From: Nocardioides sp. zg-DK7169
Lineage (GTDB): Bacteria > Actinomycetota > Actinomycetes > Propionibacteriales > Nocardioidaceae
Direction: 5' to 3'
Length of the DNA stretch: 64,000 bases
Assembly (NCBI RefSeq): GCF_013155365.1
Contig: NZ_JABJRA010000005.1
Span: 124,001 to 188,000, forward strand
Part shown: positions 58,264-64,000 of the stretch, in pieces
Position numbering within the stretch: position 1 is the first letter of the stretch
Layout: the number at the start of each line of letters is the position of its first letter
Notes under the pieces: model-generated
The model's input: the letters and a program-made list of their open reading frames with translations, nothing else
Database searches by the model: none
What the model was told of the DNA's origin: nothing
Made by a program: the position numbers and the translations under genes

Positions 58264-59798
58264 CGCAGCGCTCCGACCTGCTCCTCGGCGGCGCGCAGCA
58301 CCGCACCGGAGCGCACCAGCTCCACGGCGACCTCGATCTCCGGGGCGAGGAAGCGGTCCGGTCCCGGGCCCTCGACGCCGGCCCCGCGCAGCAGCGCGAC
58401 GACCGCCCCGGTGCCGGGGGCGGGTTCCAACGGCGCGCGCAGGTCGAGCGCCCGCGCCGCGGTCAGCACCTCGATCCCCACCACCCGGGTCAGCCCGTCG
58501 ATGCTGCGGCGCAGCTTGCGCGCGGCCGACCAGCCCATCGAGACGTGGTCCTCCTGCATCGCGCTGGAGGGGATCGAGTCGACCGACGCGGGAACCGCGA
58601 GCCGCTTGAGCTCCGAGACGATCGCGGCCTGGGTGTACTGCGCGATCATGTGCCCGCTGTCGACGCCGGGGTCCGCGGCGAGGAACGCCGGCAACCCGCG
58701 GCTGCGCGCCACGTCGAGGAAGCGGTCGGTGCGCCGTTCGCTCATCGAGGCGACGTCGGCGGCCGCGATCGCCAGGAAGTCCAGCACGTGGCCGAGCGGG
58801 GCGCCGTGGAAGCTGCCGTTGGACTCCACCCGGTCCCCCACGACGACCGGGTTGTCGATCGCCGCGGCCAGCTCGCGCTCCGCCACCTGCGCCGCGTGCT
58901 CGACGGTGTCGCGCGCGGCGCCGTGGACCTGCGGGGCGCAGCGCAGCGAGTAGGCGTCCTGCACCCGGGTGCAGTCCCGGCCCCGGTGCGAGGCCACCAC
59001 CCCCGAGCCCGCCAGCAGCACCCGCAGGTTGGCGGCGGAGGCGCCCACCCCCGGGTGCGGGCGCAGCGCCTGCAGCTCCTCGGCGAAGACCCGGTCGGTG
59101 CCCAGCAGGCCCTCCACCGACATCGCCGCCGCCACGTCGGCGCTGCGCAGCAGCCGGCGCAGGTCCGCCAGGGCCAGCACCAGCATCCCGAGCATCCCGT
59201 CGGTGCCGTTGATCAGCGCCAGGCCCTCCTTGGGCCCCAGCGTGACCGGCCTCAGCCCGGCCTCGGCGAGCACCTCGGCGGCCGGGCGCAGCGCGCCGGC
59301 GGCGTCGCGCACCGGGCCCTCGCCGATCAGCGCCAGCGCGCAGTGGGCCAGCGGGGCGAGGTCGCCGGAGCAGCCCAGCGAGCCGTGCTCGTGCACCACC
59401 GGGCTGATCCCGTGGCTCAGCAGCGCGGCCAGCAGCTCCGCGGTCTCCGGGCGCACCCCCGTGTGCCCGGTCGCGAGCGTGGAGAGCCGCAGCAGCATCA
59501 GCGCCCGCACCACCTCGCGCTCCACCTCCGGCCCCGAGCCCGCCGCGTGCGAGCGCACCAGCGAGCGCTGCAGCCGGGCGCGGTCGCGCAGCGGCACGTG
59601 CCGGGTCGCGAGCGCCCCGAAGCCGGTCGAGACGCCGTACGCCGGCTCCGCCGCGGCCGCGAGCGTGTCGACGGTCTCGCGGCCCTTCACGATCGCGGCG
59701 CGGGCGGCCGCGGACAGCTCGACCGCCGCACCGTCACGGGCCACCGCGACCAGGTCGGTTGGACTGACCGGGCCCACATCGACGACGACGCTCCTCAT
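58260..59798 (-). CDS. hutH: Histidine ammonia-lyase
   Basis: This 512-residue enzyme starts at the ATG at 59798. It has the MIO cofactor loop [14 protein letters not shown], in which Cys-Ser-Gly stands where most relatives have Ala-Ser-Gly; I recall the same in Streptomyces HutH. Other family segments are [13 protein letters not shown] near residue 53, [31 protein letters not shown] and [19 protein letters not shown]. It deaminates histidine to urocanate, followed by HutU. The gene is first in a hutH-hutU unit. Confidence 0.97.
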   Translation of the reverse strand: MRSVVVDVGPVSPTDLVAVARDGAAVELSAAARAAIVKGRETVDTLAAAAEPAYGVSTGFGALATRHVPLRDRARLQRSLVRSHAAGSGPEVEREVVRALMLLRLSTLATGHTGVRPETAELLAALLSHGISPVVHEHGSLGCSGDLAPLAHCALALIGEGPVRDAAGALRPAAEVLAEAGLRPVTLGPKEGLALINGTDGMLGMLVLALADLRRLLRSADVAAAMSVEGLLGTDRVFAEELQALRPHPGVGASAANLRVLLAGSGVVASHRGRDCTRVQDAYSLRCAPQVHGAARDTVEHAAQVAERELAAAIDNPVVVGDRVESNGSFHGAPLGHVLDFLAIAAADVASMSERRTDRFLDVARSRGLPAFLAADPGVDSGHMIAQYTQAAIVSELKRLAVPASVDSIPSSAMQEDHVSMGWSAARKLRRSIDGLTRVVGIEVLTAARALDLRAPLEPAPGTGAVVALLRGAGVEGPGPDRFLAPEIEVAVELVRSGAVLRAAEEQVGALR

Positions 59799-60036
59799 CG
59801 CCCCATCCAACGCCGCGGCGCCCCGGGCGTCGACCCCTCCGGTCTCCCCCCGTACGCGAGCCCGATCGGCCCCGACCGGTCGAGACCACTGGTCCGGACC
59901 ACTCCCGTCACGGGAGCCTCTGTGGTCACACTTCGGCGGCTTCTGGGTAGGCATGAGCGCGAATGCGTAGCCCCAAGCGAACTACCTCGTTGAAACCAGA
60001 CCCCCCTTCAGGACCTCTCTTGTCAGGAGCAACCCC

Positions 60037-61416
60037 ATGCGCCGTTTGCTGCCACTCGGCACCGCGCTCGCCCTCGCGCTCGTGGTGCCGGCGATGCCGG
60101 CCCACGCCACGCCCGCGACGTCCAGCCCCACCGCGAGCCAGGTGAAGGCCTCACCGGAGTGGACGAGCACCGTCGTCGCGGTCACGCCGAAGGCCGAGAA
60201 GAAGGCCGGCAAGAAGGGCCGCTACACCAAGTTCGCCCTGGCCGGCGGCGGCTACGGCACCCGCATCGAGGGCGGTGCGCTGCCGGCCTCCTCGGGACGT
60301 ACGGCGCACAAGGTCATCGGCTGCACCAACGAGGCGGGCCTGGTGCGCCGCAACAGCCTCGCCGGGGTCACCATCCCCGGGCTCGGTGAGGTCGGGGCGA
60401 TCACGACCACCAACCGCACCCGCAAGTTCAAGTCCGGCCGGGTCGCCTCGATCACGCAGCAGAAGATCGCCGGCATCACGCTGATGAACAACGCCTTCGG
60501 CAAGCTCGAGCTCGGCGCGATCAGCACCCGCGCCGAGGCGTACCACGACCCGAAGACCGGCTTCGGCACCAACATCTCCACCAACCTGCTGAGCCTGTGG
60601 TTCACCCCGACCGGCGGCAAGCGGACCGGCTTCGACGTCCCGCTGCCGGGCCGCCCGGTGAACATCCCCGGCCTCGGCCGGATCTCGCTGGGCAACCAGG
60701 AGAGCAAGGTGAACAAGTCCCGCGCGATCGCCCGTGCCGACGCGCTCGAGGTCTACATCGCGCCGACCAAGACCCGCATCCGCGTGGCGCACAGCTCGGC
60801 GAAGATCTTCGACGAGATCAAGACCGGCCTGTTCCGCGGCCGCGCCAGCACCCTGGACGCCAAGGCGCTCGCCGGGCTGCTCGACGTGGGCCGCACCCAG
60901 AACATCGTGATGCCGTGCTCGGGCACCGGCGGCAAGGTCAAGCAGGACTCGGTCCTCGACGTCAACCTCCCCGGCGTCCTCGAGGTCTCGGTCGGCGGCA
61001 GCCGCCAGATGGGCAAGCAGAACGGTCGCAAGGCCTGGGGCTACGAGGAGGCCAGCCTGGCCCGCGTCGCCCTCGGCGGCGACATGCTCGTCATCGACGG
61101 CATCAAGGCCTCGGTGAAGGCCACCCGGCTGCGCAGCCAGAAGGCCAACAGCCGCACCAAGGTGGACACCTCGGGCACCACGATCGGCGCCATCACCGTC
61201 AACGGCGAGACCATGAGTGCGCCCCAGGACATCCCCTCGATCGAGATCCCGGGCCTCCCGCTGCTCTCGGTGAAGTTCAACGTCGTCGAGCGCGGCAAGT
61301 GGGGCGCCAAGGCGATCGCGGTCCAGCTCGGCGTCCTCGACGTCAACAGCGAGCTGTACGGCGCGAAGATCAACCTCGGCGTCGCGACGCTGAAGATCTA
61401 CGACGCCAAGCGCTGA
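60037..61416 (+). CDS. Secreted protein of unknown function (choice-of-anchor P-like)
   Basis: This 459-residue protein starts at ATG 60037 after AGGAG. A signal peptide (MRRLLPLG, hydrophobic core, cut after AHA near residue 24) is present. The mature part has recurring beta-rich blocks. One has GTRIEGGALPASSGRTAHKVIGCT near 75-97, where Cys pairs with a later MPCSGTGG. Others read VNIPGLGRISLGNQESKVNKSRAIARADALEV and IPGLPLLSVKFNVVERG. This resembles surface proteins annotated as choice-of-anchor P in Actinobacteria. Role unknown; it is monocistronic and followed by a strong hairpin. Confidence 0.7.
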   Translation: MRRLLPLGTALALALVVPAMPAHATPATSSPTASQVKASPEWTSTVVAVTPKAEKKAGKKGRYTKFALAGGGYGTRIEGGALPASSGRTAHKVIGCTNEAGLVRRNSLAGVTIPGLGEVGAITTTNRTRKFKSGRVASITQQKIAGITLMNNAFGKLELGAISTRAEAYHDPKTGFGTNISTNLLSLWFTPTGGKRTGFDVPLPGRPVNIPGLGRISLGNQESKVNKSRAIARADALEVYIAPTKTRIRVAHSSAKIFDEIKTGLFRGRASTLDAKALAGLLDVGRTQNIVMPCSGTGGKVKQDSVLDVNLPGVLEVSVGGSRQMGKQNGRKAWGYEEASLARVALGGDMLVIDGIKASVKATRLRSQKANSRTKVDTSGTTIGAITVNGETMSAPQDIPSIEIPGLPLLSVKFNVVERGKWGAKAIAVQLGVLDVNSELYGAKINLGVATLKIYDAKR

Positions 61417-61788
61417 GCCGCCGCTCGACGCAGATCAGCACCACCGCACGACCGCGCAGCGGCACCGAACCCGGGCGGGGACCCCTCAAGGGGTCCTCGC
61501 CCGGCTCCACGTCGAGGCGCGCCTGCCCCGCCCGGCAGGTGGCACGAGCACGACACGACCCGCGGCCCACGGCGTACGGTCGAGACGCCGAGGGGACTCG
61601 GGACCGACGGCGTGACCACCGTCACGATCGCCGAGGCCGGGAAGGTCCGGCCGACGACTCGCCAGCGAATGTTACCGGCGGGTAGAGTCGTTCTCATGTC
61701 GAGCGGGCGCCGACCGCTCGACGGGAGCCCCCTAGGCTCGCGCTCGTGCCCGGCGCCGGGCACGCACCACGACGAGGAGCCGTAGTCC
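61417..61788. other. Intergenic region before the EtfD-type gene
   Basis: These 372 bases have no believable gene. Besides the terminator hairpin (61471-61504) there is an inverted repeat TACC-GGCG-GGTA at 61673-61684, within reach of the EtfD-type start, that could be an operator. The GAGGAG ribosome site for that gene lies near its right end. Confidence 0.6.
61471..61504 (+). terminator. Hairpin terminator after the secreted-protein gene
   Basis: CCGGGCGGGGACCCCT pairs with AGGGGTCCTCGCCCGG across a two-base loop, with one G-T pair. It lies 55 bases beyond the stop of the gene at 60037. Confidence 0.7.
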
Positions 61789-64000
61789 ATGCAGATCTTC
61801 GCCATCGTTGTCTCGTTGGCCTTCACCGCCGTCGCCGTCACCATGACCGCGATCGCCGTCCGCAGCATCCTCGCGACCCTGCGCGTCGGTGGCCCGACCA
61901 CGGGCCGCACCGACCAGCCGGCCCGCCGGTCGTGGACGATGGTCAAGGAGACATTGGGCCACACCCGGATGCTCCAGTGGCACTGGGTCGGCATCATGCA
62001 CTGGTTCGTCTACGCGGGGTTCATCATCCTCAGCGGCGCGGTGCTGACCGGCTACTTCCAGCTGTTCAAGCCGGACTTCGCGCTGCCGATCATCGGCCAC
62101 TTCTTCCTCTACGAGTGGATCAGCGAGGGTCTCGGCCTGCTGAGCACCGTCGGCATCGTCTTCCTGATCATCTACCGCCAGGTGAACCACCCCCGGCGCA
62201 AGGGGAAGAAGAGCCGCTTCTACGGCTCCAACTTCTGGCAGGCCTACTTCGTCGAGGCGATGGCGCTCCTCGAGGGCTCCGCGATCCTCTTCATCCGCGG
62301 CGCGGAGTACAACCTCGGCCAGATCGCCAGCAGCCACCCCGAGGACTTCGACCGCTTCCACTTCCCGATCAGCTCGCTGATCGGCGACGCGATCTTCCCC
62401 TCCGGCGCGGGCTCCGAGGGCACCCTCGAGACGATCATCGTCGTCATCGCGATGTTCAAGATCGTCACCGCGATGATCTGGCTGATGGTCATCGCCAACA
62501 ACCTCACGATGGGCGTCGCCTGGCACCGCTTCACCGCCTGGCCCAACATCTGGTTCAAGCGTGAGGGCTCCGGCCGCACCGCGCTGGGCGGCATGAAGCC
62601 GCTGACCAACAACGGCAAGGCCGTCACCCTCGACGACATCGACGACCTCGACGAGGACGCCACGCTGGGTGTCGGCAAGCTCGAGGACTTCTCCTGGAAG
62701 GGCATCCTCGACTTCACGACCTGCACCGAGTGCGGTCGCTGCCAGAGCCAGTGCCCGGCCTGGAACACCGACAAGCCGCTGTCCCCGAAGCTGCTGATCA
62801 CCGCCCTGCGCGACCACGCCTACGCCAAGGCGCCGTACTCGATCGCCGGCGGCGAGGGCAGCGAGGCGGCCACCGCGCTGCTGGAGAAGGACGAGGTGCT
62901 CGCCCGCGAGGCCGAGCGCCCGCTGGTCGGCTCGACCGACCCCGACGAGTGGTTCTACATGCCGGAGTCCGGCTCCGCGGTCATCGACGAGGACGTCCTG
63001 TGGTCGTGCACCTCGTGCGGTGCCTGCGTCCAGCAGTGCCCCGTCGACATCGAGCACGTCGACCACATCATGGACATGCGCCGCTACCAGGTGCTGGTGG
63101 AGTCGAACTTCCCCGCCGAGCTCAACGGCCTGTTCAAGGGCCTGGAGAACAAGGGCAACCCGTGGAACATGTCCGCGAACGCCCGCCTCGACTGGGCCAA
63201 GGACCTGCCCTTCGACGTCAAGGTCGTCGGTGACGACATCGAGTCGCTGGAGGAGGTCGACTGGCTGTTCTGGGTCGGCTGCGCCGGCGCCTACGAGGAC
63301 CGCGCCAAGAAGACCACCCGCGCGGTCGCCGAGCTGCTCGACATGGCCGGCGTCTCCTTCGGCGTCCTCGGCAACGGCGAGACCTGCACCGGTGACCCGG
63401 CACGCCGCGCCGGCAACGAGTTCGTCTTCCAGGGCCTGGCCGCCCAGAACGTCGAGACGTTCAAGGAGTACAAGGTCAAGAAGGCCGTCACGACCTGTGC
63501 GCACTGCTTCAACACGCTGAAGAACGAGTACAAGGAGTTCGGCATCGAGCTGGAGGTGGTCCACCACACCCAGCTGCTGAACCGCCTGGTCCGCGAGGGC
63601 AAGCTGACGCCGGTCAACGACGGCGCCGGCGCGCACAAGCGCACGATCACCTACCACGACCCGTGCTACATCGGTCGCCACAACGGCGTCTACGAGCCGC
63701 CGCGCGAGCTGCTCCAGGTGCTCCCGGGCGCCGAGGTCCGCGAGATGGAGCGCAACTCCGAGCGCTCCTTCTGCTGCGGCGCCGGTGGTGCCCGCATGTG
63801 GATGGAGGAGAACCTCGGCGAGCGGATCAACGTCAACCGCACCGTGGAGGCGGTCGGCACCGGTGCCGACCAGATCGCGACCGGTTGCCCGTTCTGCCGC
63901 GTGATGCTCTCCGACGGCCTCACCGCGCAGCAGGCCAAGGGCGAGGCCCGCGAGGAGGTCGAGGTCCTCGACGTCGCGCAGATGCTGCTCGCCTCGGTCA
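61789..64000 (+). CDS. etfD: EtfD-type membrane iron-sulfur oxidoreductase (3' end outside window)
   Basis: From ATG 61789 the frame stays open to the window end (737 codons visible). N-terminal membrane helices (MQIFAIVVSLAFTAVAVTMT, WHWVGIMHWFVYAGFIILSG and more to about residue 245) carry His residues for heme b, NarI-like. Two 4Fe-4S motifs follow: CTECGRCQSQCP (about 310) and CTSCGACVQQCP (about 408). Then come CCG-domain Cys sets (CAHCF; CCGAGGARMW; CPFC). This is the plan of mycobacterial EtfD (Rv0338c), which passes electrons from electron-transfer flavoprotein to menaquinone during fatty-acid beta-oxidation. Confidence 0.9.
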   Translation, partial: MQIFAIVVSLAFTAVAVTMTAIAVRSILATLRVGGPTTGRTDQPARRSWTMVKETLGHTRMLQWHWVGIMHWFVYAGFIILSGAVLTGYFQLFKPDFALPIIGHFFLYEWISEGLGLLSTVGIVFLIIYRQVNHPRRKGKKSRFYGSNFWQAYFVEAMALLEGSAILFIRGAEYNLGQIASSHPEDFDRFHFPISSLIGDAIFPSGAGSEGTLETIIVVIAMFKIVTAMIWLMVIANNLTMGVAWHRFTAWPNIWFKREGSGRTALGGMKPLTNNGKAVTLDDIDDLDEDATLGVGKLEDFSWKGILDFTTCTECGRCQSQCPAWNTDKPLSPKLLITALRDHAYAKAPYSIAGGEGSEAATALLEKDEVLAREAERPLVGSTDPDEWFYMPESGSAVIDEDVLWSCTSCGACVQQCPVDIEHVDHIMDMRRYQVLVESNFPAELNGLFKGLENKGNPWNMSANARLDWAKDLPFDVKVVGDDIESLEEVDWLFWVGCAGAYEDRAKKTTRAVAELLDMAGVSFGVLGNGETCTGDPARRAGNEFVFQGLAAQNVETFKEYKVKKAVTTCAHCFNTLKNEYKEFGIELEVVHHTQLLNRLVREGKLTPVNDGAGAHKRTITYHDPCYIGRHNGVYEPPRELLQVLPGAEVREMERNSERSFCCGAGGARMWMEENLGERINVNRTVEAVGTGADQIATGCPFCRVMLSDGLTAQQAKGEAREEVEVLDVAQMLLASV

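Noticed and set aside
61732..63681. 649-residue minus-strand frame over the EtfD-type gene
   Set aside because: The plus strand encodes an unmistakable iron-sulfur oxidoreductase; the minus frame is its antisense shadow.
1..64000. tRNA, rRNA, CRISPR or riboswitch features
   Set aside because: No cloverleaf with CCA-type end, no regularly spaced repeat-spacer array and no known riboswitch core was recognised on reading both strands.

Overview
The window is very GC-rich and densely coded, with many GTG and TTG starts preceded by clear GGAGG-type ribosome binding sites. It carries a DUF222/HNH (13E12-type) gene with an SOS-box-like site, a mycothiol-enzyme-type DinB protein, many IclR regulators and an EtfD-type iron-sulfur reductase. 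This combination points to a high-GC actinobacterium. Nocardioides or a close relative is my inference from gene content, not a measured result. I saw no tRNA, rRNA, CRISPR array or transposase.

Bases 1-19,140 are a mixed housekeeping and accessory region. It holds the end of an aldo/keto reductase, a lipoprotein, the HNH gene, and an SDR with a divergent XRE regulator. An ECF sigma factor with a membrane partner follows, then a TetR gene with a perfect palindromic operator beside a decapitated hydrolase. Next come a copper P-type ATPase with a one-base frameshift, and small enzymes (hydrolase, DinB, rhodanese, MFS exporter, methyltransferase). The last part is an XRE/cupin regulator with an FAD oxidoreductase and a His-rich methyltransferase. 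These last two genes share a nearly identical operator at the same distance from their start codons, which suggests a small undescribed regulon.

Bases 19,210-34,500 form an aromatic-compound catabolic island. It encodes a Rieske oxygenase (alpha, an interposed VOC protein, beta), a type I extradiol dioxygenase, and a flavin reductase fused to an IclR-like effector domain. A GlcG/HbpS-like protein, a complete SsuABC/TauABC-type importer, an HsaA-like flavin monooxygenase and a meta-cleavage hydrolase complete it. Four separate IclR regulators are interspersed. The logic is uptake, ring hydroxylation, meta cleavage and hydrolysis; the substrate cannot be read from sequence.

Bases 34,754-54,290 hold lower-pathway modules. 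One minus-strand set encodes a benzoylformate-decarboxylase-like TPP enzyme, acyl-CoA dehydrogenase, MmgE/PrpD protein, HMG-CoA-lyase-like enzyme, CaiB CoA transferase, benzaldehyde-dehydrogenase-like enzyme and crotonase. A divergent plus-strand operon encodes an FAH-family hydrolase, a gentisate-dioxygenase-like cupin and a 3-hydroxybenzoate-6-hydroxylase-like monooxygenase. After an MFS exporter comes a second minus-strand set: MmgE/PrpD, cyclase, HpcH/CitE lyase, CaiB transferase and a second gentisate-type cupin. Reading these as gentisate or methylgentisate breakdown ending in C5-dicarboxylate CoA chemistry is an inference.

Bases 54,290-64,000 return to general functions: a secreted amidase with a C-terminal beta-sandwich-like region, hutU-hutH for histidine breakdown, a secreted repeat-rich protein, and the start of an EtfD-type membrane iron-sulfur oxidoreductase that runs off the window.
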